From positions 3,881,501 to 3,945,500 of the forward strand of contig NZ_CP034346.1 in assembly GCF_003991425.1 (NCBI RefSeq): 64,000 nt of DNA, written 5' to 3'. The DNA comes from Paenibacillus lutimineralis (GTDB taxonomy: Bacteria > Bacillota > Bacilli > Paenibacillales > Paenibacillaceae). The position numbers were made by a program, and so were the translations under genes. Position 1 is the first letter of the stretch; the number at the start of each line of letters is the position of its first letter. This document shows, piece by piece, positions 34,623 through 43,119 of this stretch. Below the pieces are notes generated by a model. That model had not been told where the DNA came from, did not search any database, and saw nothing but the letters and a program-made list of their open reading frames with translations.

Positions 34623-35645
34623 TTAGGATTGGGCTGCTTGCTCCTCCAGGCTCTTAAGCCCCTCTGCAAGTGCTGTCTTATCAAAATGCTCGCCAATAAA
34701 GACAGCCACATCCGGCACATCTCCCTGCGGATTAATCTTCATAAAGTCTGCTTCCCGATAAGCATATTGGAACATGAAACGGCTAGAAGTATCGGAGAAA
34801 TGCAATATACCTTTCCCGCGATATACTTCTCTTGGAAGCTCCTTAATAAACTTTTCAAAGTCAACACTGTTCACTGGGCCTGTAAAATAATGCGTATAGA
34901 CCGTAACATGCTCGTGCGAGTGGTGGGCCGAATGGGACCCGTGATCATGGTTTTCATGATCATGGTCATCATCATGTGTATGGGCATGATCACTATGGTC
35001 TCCGTGTTCGTCTAGCTCATGGCTAGGTTCATTTGCTTCATTTCTACTCAACAGCAGCTCGATATCTATCACGCATTTCTTAGCTGTAACTACTTGGGCA
35101 TAGGGATTAAGCCGCTGTAGCAAAGCTTGTAGTTCACGAAGCTCATCCGCAGAGACAAGATCAACTTTATTCAGAATCAGCCATGATCCACAGCGAATTT
35201 GTTCAATCATCAGACGATAAGTTTTCCCTTGCTGTGCTTCATACAATGCTGCTAAGTGAGCAGCGTCCACCACAGTGATCATCGGTCGGATATCCAGCTT
35301 CAACAGTAAGGACGATTCCGAGACCGCATCGAAAATCTCCATCGGGTTGGCTGCTCCCGTGGCTTCTATAATCACTACGTCCGGCTTCTCCCCTTGGATC
35401 AACTCATAGAGCTGCATGCTTAGATCACTGCGAATCGTACAACATATACAGCCACCCAACATCTCCGCCATCGGTACCTCCGGATCAATCATCAGACCGT
35501 CCAGATTAACTTCACCAATCTCATTCATAATGACAGCTGGCTTAAGCCCTTCATTTTTCCATTTCGCAATTAAGCGCTGCAGCAGCGTTGTCTTCCCACT
35601 GCCCAGAAATCCTGACAATATGTAAATGGGTGTTGCTTTATTCAT
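34623..35645 (-). CDS. CobW/P47K family GTPase (metal chaperone, ZagA/YciC-like)
   Basis: A 340-residue COG0523 G3E GTPase, thought to deliver metal (zinc in ZagA-type members). Walker A GFLGSGKTTLLQ is at the N-terminus, the metal-binding CxCC (GGCICCTIRSDL) near 65, and NKVD near 155. A His/Asp-rich stretch of about 30 residues (HTHDDDHDHENHDHGSHSAH) follows near 215 and should bind metal. The C-terminal CobW domain ends the protein. The start at 35645 is nine bases after GAGGA. I see no Zur box upstream, only a repeat. Confidence 0.9.
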   Translation of the reverse strand: MNKATPIYILSGFLGSGKTTLLQRLIAKWKNEGLKPAVIMNEIGEVNLDGLMIDPEVPMAEMLGGCICCTIRSDLSMQLYELIQGEKPDVVIIEATGAANPMEIFDAVSESSLLLKLDIRPMITVVDAAHLAALYEAQQGKTYRLMIEQIRCGSWLILNKVDLVSADELRELQALLQRLNPYAQVVTAKKCVIDIELLLSRNEANEPSHELDEHGDHSDHAHTHDDDHDHENHDHGSHSAHHSHEHVTVYTHYFTGPVNSVDFEKFIKELPREVYRGKGILHFSDTSSRFMFQYAYREADFMKINPQGDVPDVAVFIGEHFDKTALAEGLKSLEEQAAQS

Positions 35646-35670
35646 CTTTTTCATTCCTCGCTCTCTAGTT

Positions 35671-35772
35671 AGAGGTTGTTCAAAAAGTCCCTAGCTTTTT
35701 CCAACTGAAGCGTTTTGAAAAAACGCACATCGGAACCCTAAGCTTCGGTGCTGAAAACCGATCTCTTTGAAC
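35671..35772 (+). repeat. MITE-like dispersed repeat, copy D (short form)
   Basis: Has the family ends (AGAGGTTGTTCAAAAAGTCC on the left; TCGGTGCTGAAAACCGATC then TTTGAAC on the right) but only about 102 bp in all: the central core is missing and replaced by a small hairpin (GCGTTTTgaaAAAACGC). It lies between the divergent CobW and MoaB genes. Confidence 0.8.
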
Positions 35773-35916
35773 CCCCATTATAATGACTCTCTTCCATGAA
35801 TGCGAGTTTACACCATGCTATAGAAACACGCAACTTTCTGGGTTTAATACTTAATGAGAAGCTAGAGGAATATGATAAAATAGAAAGATAACATCACGTT
35901 AGAGAGGATAATTGAT

Positions 35917-36432
35917 ATGATACGATCAGTTGATGAACATCGAAGCCAAGCACCGTCTCGTAAGAACTGCCTAATTATTACGGTGTCGGATACCCGGGAT
36001 AAGAGTAATGACTACAGCGGACAATTTATTCAGGACCTGCTTGCAGCTAACGGATATAATGTTGTGGATTATACAATTGTCAAAGACGATTACGATGGAA
36101 TCCGCCAATTACTACGGCAAGCCGCTGCACACCGTACTATCGATGTCGTCCTGCTTAGCGGCGGAACCGGTATCGCCCCGAAGGATATGACCTATGAGGC
36201 AGTGCGCAGCTTGCTTAATAAAGAAATGCCAGGCTTTGGAGAATTATTCCGTCATTTGAGCTTTATTGAAGATATCGGCTCTGCCGCTATCCTTAGTCGA
36301 GCGATCGCAGGAACGATCAGTAGTATGGCTGTCTTCTCTATGCCAGGCTCCCAGGCCGCTGTTAAGCTAGCGATGGAGAAGATCATCATTCCGGAATTGC
36401 CGCATATTTTGAATGAAATTCATAAGAGATAG
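35917..36432 (+). CDS. moaB: Molybdenum cofactor biosynthesis protein B (MoaB/Mog family)
   Basis: A 171-residue MoaB/Mog-type protein that acts in adenylylation of molybdopterin. The molybdopterin-binding loop VLLSGGTGIAPKDMTYEAV lies near 90, and FRHLSFIEDIGSAAILSRA near 120. AGAGAGGAT precedes the ATG. No other moa genes are nearby, so it may be a lone gene. MoaB and Mog cannot be told apart with certainty here. Confidence 0.88.
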   Translation: MIRSVDEHRSQAPSRKNCLIITVSDTRDKSNDYSGQFIQDLLAANGYNVVDYTIVKDDYDGIRQLLRQAAAHRTIDVVLLSGGTGIAPKDMTYEAVRSLLNKEMPGFGELFRHLSFIEDIGSAAILSRAIAGTISSMAVFSMPGSQAAVKLAMEKIIIPELPHILNEIHKR

Positions 36433-36447
36433 ACAGCTGCAAAAGAA

Positions 36448-36481
36448 ATCCCCCTGCTGGCGACAAGCCTGTCAGGGGGAT
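36448..36481. terminator. Bidirectional terminator
   Basis: ATCCCCCTG / CAGGGGGAT stem between convergent genes. Confidence 0.75.
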
Positions 36482-36492
36482 AGTTATTATTT

Positions 36493-37008
36493 TTACAGTG
36501 AATCTTCGTTGATCTGTTGTAATACCTGTTGAAAAACATTCTTAAGCTCAGCGCTATACTCGCTTTTCTTCTGCCCGCTTGAAGCATAGATCAGAGCTAC
36601 CTTGCCTTTCGTCTTGATAACGTAGGCTTCATCCTTTGCCGTACCCGCACCATATATTTCAGATATTTCACTGATCCGGTCCTGCTCACTCGGATACACA
36701 TTGAAAATCAGAAAATGCCTGGCATCGCCATTGATATAATAATTGTAGCTGATCCCTCCATTCAAGGCTTCCGCATACGTCTCATGGGTAAGCCTGATTC
36801 CACGATTCGCACACTCCGCCTGCAGAGATTTGAGAAGTGAACTGTTCAGCGTCGTTCCGCTAACCAATTGCCGATCATTACCCTCTTGATAGCTCTTCAT
36901 ATTTAATCTGTCGAGTTCTTGCTTCACGATCTGCTGCGAACCTGAACCGCAACCGCTAAGGAGCAGCACGGCCAGCAGCGCATTCAAGCCCCATGCTAGG
37001 CATCTCAT
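36493..37008 (-). CDS. Lipoprotein, 171 residues
   Basis: A signal peptide with a lipobox (LNALLAVLLLSGCGSG) shows a membrane-anchored lipoprotein. The mature part (QELDRLNMKSYQEGNDRQLV; YNYYINGDARHFLIFNVYPS) has no enzyme motif I recognise. The start at 37008 follows GGGGG at seven bases; the ATG at 37068 would add 20 residues ahead of the signal peptide. Confidence 0.78.
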   Translation of the reverse strand: MRCLAWGLNALLAVLLLSGCGSGSQQIVKQELDRLNMKSYQEGNDRQLVSGTTLNSSLLKSLQAECANRGIRLTHETYAEALNGGISYNYYINGDARHFLIFNVYPSEQDRISEISEIYGAGTAKDEAYVIKTKGKVALIYASSGQKKSEYSAELKNVFQQVLQQINEDSL

Positions 37009-37100
37009 CGGAGTACCCCCTTCCTCATCGAAAGCTAGTCTTCTGTTGATGATGTTAGCATGGCTCATCTACGCCCTCTTTATACCAGTTTTTCCCTAAG

Positions 37101-37280
37101 GGAGGTTGTCAAAAAATCTGCTTTTGATCACGAAGTAAATCATGAAGCTATTCGACATCGAATCTTGAATTCACCCGGCCTTCCGGTGCTCACGTACCCA
37201 CTACGTACGCTGCGCTCCTCAGTCCCTAGCTTCATCCAACCTTCTTGGTGCTGAAAACCAGCCTTTTTGAACACACACTA
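37101..37280 (+). repeat. MITE-like dispersed repeat, copy E
   Basis: Full-length member. The arms ATGAAGCTA (37142-37150) and TAGCTTCAT are perfect, as is the TTCGACATCGAA dyad. Left end GAGGTTGTCAAAAAATCTGC, right end GCCTTTTTGAACACACAC. Confidence 0.85.
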
Positions 37281-37282
37281 AC

Positions 37283-37360
37283 AGAGGTTGTCAAAAAATC
37301 TGCTTTTGATCACGAAGTAAATCATGAAGCTATTCGACATCGAATCTTGAATTCACCCGG
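37283..37360 (+). repeat. MITE-like dispersed repeat, copy F (truncated)
   Basis: Repeats the first 78 bases of copy E almost without change, then stops abruptly at CACCCGG, 15 bases before the fosB stop codon. The near identity with E points to a recent local duplication followed by a deletion. Confidence 0.85.
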
Positions 37361-37375
37361 GTGTTGAACGAACTA

Positions 37376-37807
37376 TTATTCATCAGACTGCTCGTAAAAT
37401 ATCAGGTGCTCCTTCTCCGCCCTATAATATTGCAATCGTTCCTGCAGGCTACCCGTATGAAATTCAAACATATGACCATCGGGATCGAGGAAATATATCG
37501 AGCGTTTGTCCTGCTCATCCCGCTCCCGTCCGGGCAGCAGTGTTACATTCAAAGCGGTCAGCCTGGATATCAGCAGCTCATAATCGGACTCTTCGATTGT
37601 AAAAGCAATGTGAGTATAAGTCCGTTCAGTCGTATTACGCTCAACATCCTCTTGATTCAGGGCAATCCACATTCCATTCAAATCGAAGTAAGCCAGCTTT
37701 CTCCCCTTTACCAATATCCGGGCTCCAAATACATTCTCATAAAACTCAATGGATCTATCGAGATCCGAGACAGAAAAGCATAAATGATTAATACTTTGGA
37801 TTTTCAT
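37376..37807 (-). CDS. fosB: FosB-type metallothiol transferase (fosfomycin resistance)
   Basis: A 143-residue VOC-fold enzyme that adds bacillithiol (or Cys) to fosfomycin. It follows FosB closely: INHLCFSVSDLDRSIEFYEN with metal His near residue 8, YTHIAFTIEE with the second His, LLPGRERDEQDKRSIYFLDP, and FEFHTGSLQERL with the metal Glu. The start at 37807 is chosen for the MKIQSINHL beginning shared with FosB, with GGAG upstream. The ypdA gene at 11163 belongs to the same thiol system. Confidence 0.92.
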   Translation of the reverse strand: MKIQSINHLCFSVSDLDRSIEFYENVFGARILVKGRKLAYFDLNGMWIALNQEDVERNTTERTYTHIAFTIEESDYELLISRLTALNVTLLPGRERDEQDKRSIYFLDPDGHMFEFHTGSLQERLQYYRAEKEHLIFYEQSDE

Positions 37808-37909
37808 AACATAGCAAGCTCCTTCAAGTTGTGAATTCCGTCTTATCTGCAAAGTGTTCACTCTGTTCTTCTGATAGGCGTGATACTCGGTGAACGAAGC
37901 GAAAAATGA

Positions 37910-39391
37910 CTATTCTTCACTTAATTGAGGCGGGTAACGGTACATTGTCGCCTGTTCAAATGCATAAGCCAATTTGATTAGGGTCGGTTCACTGAACGCC
38001 TTACCCGAGAATACGATACCGAATGGTCCCTTGGTAGAGTCGCCGTCTGTATCAACGATTCCTTGCTGAGAGTAGCCTGCTGGGACCGTGATCAAAGGAT
38101 AACCTAACCGGGCAGCGATGTACATCCCGTCTACATCCCCTGGCAACAGAAGAGCGTCCAACTCATAGCGCTCTAGAACATAGTCAATTCCCTCCGTGTT
38201 CGGAAGATGATTGTACTGTTGTCTCTTCTCTATGTATTCCTGTTCTGTTAGCACCGTTGCCTCTGCTCTCAACAGTGTATCCTGTCCGTATCTCAGCGCG
38301 ATCTCTGAATTGGCTTCATTGTATTCAATTAGATCACGTAAAGAATGAACCTGTGATATATCTGGCAGTTGAGCCAAGTAATGATTCAGATCCCGTTTGA
38401 ACTCGTAACAAATCACATCATTATTCCAGTTTTGCTGCTCGACAACAATATCCACGGGATCAATGATGACAGCACCTTCTTGCTTCAATGTTTCAATCGC
38501 CGTCTCCATGATCGCTCGCCGCTCTACGTCCAGCCCCATATAATAATGCCTTGGGACACCAATTCTCGCCTGACGCAAATAATCTGCATCAAGGAAAGAG
38601 GTGTAGTCGGTATACGCGTGGCCTTCACTCGACTTTGTTGTTTGATCCCGTTCATCAGCTCCTGTCAGCACGCCCAACATCATTGCCGCATCCTTAACTG
38701 TCTTCGCAATAGGGCCGGGAGTATCCTGACTTGCGGAGATAGGTATAATACCAGCGCGACTAACAAGTCCTACCGTCGGCTTAATTCCGACGAGGAAATG
38801 CTGGCAGGCCGGCCCGATAATGGATCCCGCCGTCTCTGTTCCAATGGCTGCCGTCGCGAAATTAGCCGCAACTGCGGCGGCGGGGCCAGAGCTAGAGCCA
38901 CTGACGAACAACTCACCTGGATTATAAGGGTTGAGGACAAGCCCGCCTCGCGAACTGTATCCAGCCGGCATATAACTCGACATAAAGTTAGACCACTCCG
39001 TCATATTTGCTTTGCCCAGAATAATTGCACCCGCTGAGCGAAGCTTGGCGGCAACGGCAGAATCCTGTGATGCTACAGACCCTGCTAATGCAACCGATCC
39101 GGCACTAGTATGCATCTTATCGCCAGTATCGATGTTGTCTTTTAGAAGTATGGGGATTCCGTGCAGCATCCCGCGACTCCCGCTATCTAGCCGCTCTTGA
39201 TCCAAGGATCTAGCTATAGATATCGCATCCGGGTTAATCTCAAGTACCGAATTAATCCGCGGGTCATATCTGTCAATCCGGTCTATGTATTCCGCTACCA
39301 GTTCCTCTGAGGTAACAAGCCCTTCCTCCAGGGCCGTCTGCAGCTTCGTAATATCTACTTCAACGATCCATTCTCGTAAATTCAAGCTCAT
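37910..39391 (-). CDS. Amidase (amidase signature family)
   Basis: A 493-residue amidase-signature hydrolase. The Ser-cisSer-Lys triad is visible: Lys in PILLKDNIDTGDKMHT near 87, the Gly/Ser-rich SGSSSGPAAAVAANFATAAI near 165, and the nucleophile Ser in GTETAGSIIGPA near 190. Substrate unknown; it is not GatA, as no gatB/gatC is nearby and the C-terminal third (DALLLPGDVDGMYIAARLGY) is of the general amidase type. GGAG lies ten bases before the ATG. Confidence 0.9.
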   Translation of the reverse strand: MSLNLREWIVEVDITKLQTALEEGLVTSEELVAEYIDRIDRYDPRINSVLEINPDAISIARSLDQERLDSGSRGMLHGIPILLKDNIDTGDKMHTSAGSVALAGSVASQDSAVAAKLRSAGAIILGKANMTEWSNFMSSYMPAGYSSRGGLVLNPYNPGELFVSGSSSGPAAAVAANFATAAIGTETAGSIIGPACQHFLVGIKPTVGLVSRAGIIPISASQDTPGPIAKTVKDAAMMLGVLTGADERDQTTKSSEGHAYTDYTSFLDADYLRQARIGVPRHYYMGLDVERRAIMETAIETLKQEGAVIIDPVDIVVEQQNWNNDVICYEFKRDLNHYLAQLPDISQVHSLRDLIEYNEANSEIALRYGQDTLLRAEATVLTEQEYIEKRQQYNHLPNTEGIDYVLERYELDALLLPGDVDGMYIAARLGYPLITVPAGYSQQGIVDTDGDSTKGPFGIVFSGKAFSEPTLIKLAYAFEQATMYRYPPQLSEE

Positions 39392-39468
39392 TAATAACAG
39401 CTCCTATCCAGATACTTGAAAAACCCCCAATAATCCGAACCAACTGATGCTTGCTTCGAAATTCTTCT

Positions 39469-40041
39469 TCAATCCTTCCACAGCCTCGTTACTTGAGTTA
39501 GTCGGGTTCCTTGAAACTCCATTTTATAAATGTCCGGCTTCTTCGTCTCAATGAAGAAATCCCAGCCATAGTCTGGGTCAAAATAATTCATCATCAATGT
39601 CATGACGTTGCCATGTGTACCGATAACGATTTTCTTCCCCCGATGCTGTTCAAGCAATTCAAACATTACAGGAACAGCTCGCTGCTGACAAACCTTGCTC
39701 GATTCTCCCCCAGGCAAAGCATATTCCGGATCAGAGAACATATTCTGCACTTGTGTCATAAACTGCTCATCCCTGATCAAATAGCTATCATCAGCAAACT
39801 GCCTCTCCCTGAGATCTTCATAGGTCTCTATCGGCAAATTCAACTTCCCGGCCAGCCCCTCCACGGTGAGCATCGCTCTCGCATACGGGCTAGAGACGAT
39901 CATATCGATACCTTCATCCTGCAGCAGCTCTGTCACCTGCCTGGACTTCAATTCTCCATCAGGACTCAGTCCTCTTATTCTCTCTTCACCAGCCGTATAA
40001 GGCGACTCCGCGTGCCGTACCATATAAATCGTCGTTAACAT
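39469..40041 (-). CDS. Histidine phosphatase family protein
   Basis: A 190-residue phosphoglycerate-mutase-like phosphatase with the catalytic RHG-type motif MVRHAESPY at residue 8, Arg near 60, a second catalytic region GGESSKVCQQR near 115, and the His VIGTHGNVMT near 140. Substrate unknown. Confidence 0.88.
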   Translation of the reverse strand: MLTTIYMVRHAESPYTAGEERIRGLSPDGELKSRQVTELLQDEGIDMIVSSPYARAMLTVEGLAGKLNLPIETYEDLRERQFADDSYLIRDEQFMTQVQNMFSDPEYALPGGESSKVCQQRAVPVMFELLEQHRGKKIVIGTHGNVMTLMMNYFDPDYGWDFFIETKKPDIYKMEFQGTRLTQVTRLWKD

Positions 40042-40080
40042 AGTTGCCTCCTTCCAGCTGATCGCTGTTCATCTGATATT

Positions 40081-40653
40081 CTATCTCATCCATAACATTC
40101 TAAGTTGTTCATCTTCCCAAGTTTCTAGCTCCAATAATTTGCTGAAAGGATCTCCATCTAGCTGCAGTAGATTGGCAAAGGTCGGTTCCGTCTTCAGCCC
40201 CTCACGCTTCAGAGCAATCACTTGTTGTCTAAAATCCTCTCCATACAAGCGAAGCAACCGATTCTCAATCACCATATGTCGATACCCGTTCTGTTCCATG
40301 ACAGGCTTCTGCTGTGCAAATATTTCCACAGGCCAATGCTCCAGCCAGAAATTCACTTTAAGTCTCCATAAGCCGTCTACTTTCCGTCTCGTCAGAGTGT
40401 AACCCCGGTACTGCTGCAGATGAGCCCTGGCTAACTCTTCTAACGCATCGAAGGAAGCGATATCATTTACTTCGCAAATTAAATCCAAATCACTGTTCTC
40501 AACGTGAATCCCGATTGGAATGGTTCCAACCAGAATCGGACGATATAATTCGAGAAGATGCATAAGTCTGTACTTGACTAGCAAATGATAGACTTCACGT
40601 TGCGTTGCATTACCACGGAGGAGATACTTTAAATCTGTCCAGTTATGACTCAA
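40081..40653 (-). CDS. DUF4269 family protein (nucleotidyltransferase-like)
   Basis: A 190-residue protein with a minimal nucleotidyltransferase-type core: ILVGTIPIGIHVENSDLDLI (the two Asp could bind metal) and a later W-rich sheet. This is the DUF4269 pattern. Function unknown. Confidence 0.8.
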   Translation of the reverse strand: MSHNWTDLKYLLRGNATQREVYHLLVKYRLMHLLELYRPILVGTIPIGIHVENSDLDLICEVNDIASFDALEELARAHLQQYRGYTLTRRKVDGLWRLKVNFWLEHWPVEIFAQQKPVMEQNGYRHMVIENRLLRLYGEDFRQQVIALKREGLKTEPTFANLLQLDGDPFSKLLELETWEDEQLRMLWMR

Positions 40654-40676
40654 ATTGAAGATTTCCTTTCCTTAAC

Positions 40677-41234
40677 TTATCTATAAGAGATCAACGCCTG
40701 TTTACTATTATCAAAAGTAAATACTAACTTGTTCCCATCATCTGATGTCTCCTTCATTTCTTCTAGGTACGAATCCGGAGCATAATTCCTTACAGTCTTT
40801 CTCCAAAAGGCCTGTGCTCTCTTGTTGCTGTCCGTTGGATTCGTCTGCAGTTCCCAAGTGCCGGAATGTAGATTAAAGACCTGTATGGCTGCCGCTTCAG
40901 CAACCCCCTGACCACGGAAGGAACGCAGGATGAAGAATTCATTTAAATAAAATTCAGTTCCATGTGGCGTATAAGGCGGTGTCGCTACAAGTGCAAATCC
41001 CGCTGGAATATCTTCTACAGTGACGAGATAGGGGATTAGAATAGCCGGCTTCTCCCACCAGATATCAAATACTTTATTCTGATCCTGTAGTGTCAACGTA
41101 TCGTCCGTCTCAAAGACGCCATATTGGTTCGGTCTCCATCCCCAGACCTCAGATAGATCATGCAGATACAATGGATATAGATTATTAATTACAAATTTCG
41201 TAGTCTGATCGGTTAAGCTAATGGATACTTCCAT
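40677..41234 (-). CDS. GNAT family N-acetyltransferase
   Basis: A 185-residue acetyltransferase. The acetyl-CoA loop is FRGQGVAEAAAIQVFNLH near 115, followed by TNPTDSNKRAQAFWRKT, the usual motif B. Substrate unknown. One of several GNATs in this stretch. Confidence 0.85.
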   Translation of the reverse strand: MEVSISLTDQTTKFVINNLYPLYLHDLSEVWGWRPNQYGVFETDDTLTLQDQNKVFDIWWEKPAILIPYLVTVEDIPAGFALVATPPYTPHGTEFYLNEFFILRSFRGQGVAEAAAIQVFNLHSGTWELQTNPTDSNKRAQAFWRKTVRNYAPDSYLEEMKETSDDGNKLVFTFDNSKQALISYR

Positions 41235-41303
41235 GCTCTTATCGCCTCCGCTTCTGACCTTAGCTTTTATGATATGTGACTACAAGATGGAGAATAACTA
41301 TAG

Positions 41304-42134
41304 TTATTCTTTACTGCTACCACTAGATTTCCTACCGATGTACAATAAATGGGACGAAGCTCCGAGAATATAAGGGTTCTCCGATTCATTCATGATCAAT
41401 TCCATCAACTGAGTGAAGGCATCGTCCCCTTGCCTCTTCCAATAATCCCACTGCTCTTCCGTCATTCCCCCAGCGACACTGCTTGAACCGATAAGTTTGA
41501 TCGTCTGGAAGCCTTGCGATTCCATGAAAGGGATAATTTCAGCGATATCAAAATAGTAGGCCCCAGTAAATCTACCTTCATCGTCATGGTTAAAGGCCCC
41601 AGATTTCATAAAGTCTGTTATCCCTTGAACGGTATGATTGGGCCTCCACCTTTCCGGATATTGCAAAGACGTGGACAGGAACCTCGTTCTAGACATAAAT
41701 GCAACGAAGATAAGTCCATCTTGCTTGGTCACCCGGTACAATTCAGCAATTGCCCGGTTTCGATCATCTTGGGACTGTAAATGATACATCGGTCCTAACA
41801 CCAATGCCGCGTCAAATTGCTCATCAGAGAGTCCACTTAAATGTCTCGCATCCATTACGTGAAAACCATCGAACTGCTTTTCTAGATTAAGCTCTATCGC
41901 TTTTTGCTCCGCTAGTTCCACTAGCCTCGGTGTCAAATCAGTCAAGGTAACCCGATAACCCTGCTCTGCTAACCACATCGAATACTTACCTGGACCTGCT
42001 CCGTTATCTAGAATACGACCAGATCGAGGGAGGTTCTTCTGCATGTGGTGTAGATGAATCAAGTATTCTAATGGCTCGCGATCGAGCCTTCCCCACTCGT
42101 CAAACTGATTATAGTATCGTTTCACCGAATCCAT
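41304..42134 (-). CDS. Class I SAM-dependent methyltransferase
   Basis: A 276-residue methyltransferase with motif I RILDNGAGPGKYSMWLAEQG near 38, a motif II acidic residue (VTLTDLTPRL), and motif IV DAALVLGPMYHLQ near 110. Substrate unknown. Confidence 0.87.
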   Translation of the reverse strand: MDSVKRYYNQFDEWGRLDREPLEYLIHLHHMQKNLPRSGRILDNGAGPGKYSMWLAEQGYRVTLTDLTPRLVELAEQKAIELNLEKQFDGFHVMDARHLSGLSDEQFDAALVLGPMYHLQSQDDRNRAIAELYRVTKQDGLIFVAFMSRTRFLSTSLQYPERWRPNHTVQGITDFMKSGAFNHDDEGRFTGAYYFDIAEIIPFMESQGFQTIKLIGSSSVAGGMTEEQWDYWKRQGDDAFTQLMELIMNESENPYILGASSHLLYIGRKSSGSSKE

Positions 42135-42153
42135 AATGCCCCCTCCTTATTGC

Positions 42154-43035
42154 TCAGTCACGTTCCACGGTTCCATAGGTGATCTTCATATTAAGCGCGT
42201 AGGTTAACCAGCTATTTACTCCGAATTTCTCGGATAATAATAATTCAGCGTTGTATTGACTTATCGCTTCTTCCTCTGTCAGACCCTTGGCCAACAAACG
42301 CTCAACGACTTCGGTTCGATTTCCAGGGATTTGTCCCAGCCCTTCTTCTATCAGAGATTGATAGAGTTTGTCTTTCGCCAGTGGTTCCATGTTCTGATCC
42401 AAAAAATTCACTTTGTCGCTCACCCTGCATTCAACATCGTGCAAGCCCATCTGACTTAGCATGATTGGAAGCTGAATTCCAATGTTTCCATCCTTACCAT
42501 TAAGCCGAGCATCTTCTTCATATAACTGTTGCAGCAACCCCAAACGAATAATTCTCGATTGTTCAATCCCATCCATATAATAGTTCGACATATTCGCAAT
42601 CCAGTGAGGTTCAAAACAAATGATTCGCCCATGATTCTGAACGCTGTCGATCATTTTCTGGAGGATTGCTTTCGAATCCGGCATATGTAATAGAAAAGCA
42701 TGGCACATAGCAATATCATAATCTCTTGCTATGACCACTTCTTCGATATCAGCTTCGATAAATTCAGTCTCGAATTTCTGATGCTCAAATATTTCCCGAG
42801 CTGCTTGGATCAACTTGCTTCCTTTATCGATCCCTGTATATGTCGATCCTTCCGGTAAGAGCGGCAAGAGCTTTAGCCCTAAATAACCATACCCACAACC
42901 GAAGTCAATAATCTTCACCGGTCGATCGATCTTCCAGACGACTTTTACTAGAAATTCCAGATAATCATCGTTATAGTAGAGACAGCGAGTATTGCGCAAA
43001 TAATCAACCTGGCGATCCCAATAATAGTCACTCAT
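42154..43035 (-). CDS. Class I SAM-dependent methyltransferase
   Basis: A 293-residue methyltransferase with motif I IIDFGCGYGYLGLKLLPLL near 43, YTGIDKGSKLI, and a later DIAMCHAFLLHMPD near 108. The start at 43035 is nine bases after AGGAG; the ATG at 43041 is too close to it. It lies 19 bases from the previous methyltransferase on the same strand, suggesting an operon. Confidence 0.87.
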   Translation of the reverse strand: MSDYYWDRQVDYLRNTRCLYYNDDYLEFLVKVVWKIDRPVKIIDFGCGYGYLGLKLLPLLPEGSTYTGIDKGSKLIQAAREIFEHQKFETEFIEADIEEVVIARDYDIAMCHAFLLHMPDSKAILQKMIDSVQNHGRIICFEPHWIANMSNYYMDGIEQSRIIRLGLLQQLYEEDARLNGKDGNIGIQLPIMLSQMGLHDVECRVSDKVNFLDQNMEPLAKDKLYQSLIEEGLGQIPGNRTEVVERLLAKGLTEEEAISQYNAELLLSEKFGVNSWLTYALNMKITYGTVERD

Positions 43036-43119
43036 ATACATCGGCTCCTATATTCATTATTGCTACTAAATTCACATATATTTGATATTGCGCTGATCAT
43101 AGAAATGAGGGGGAGAACC

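Noticed and set aside
35655..35916. Zur box or riboswitch upstream of the CobW gene
   Set aside because: No AT-rich Zur palindrome or conserved riboswitch core is seen; the structure there is the MITE-like copy D.
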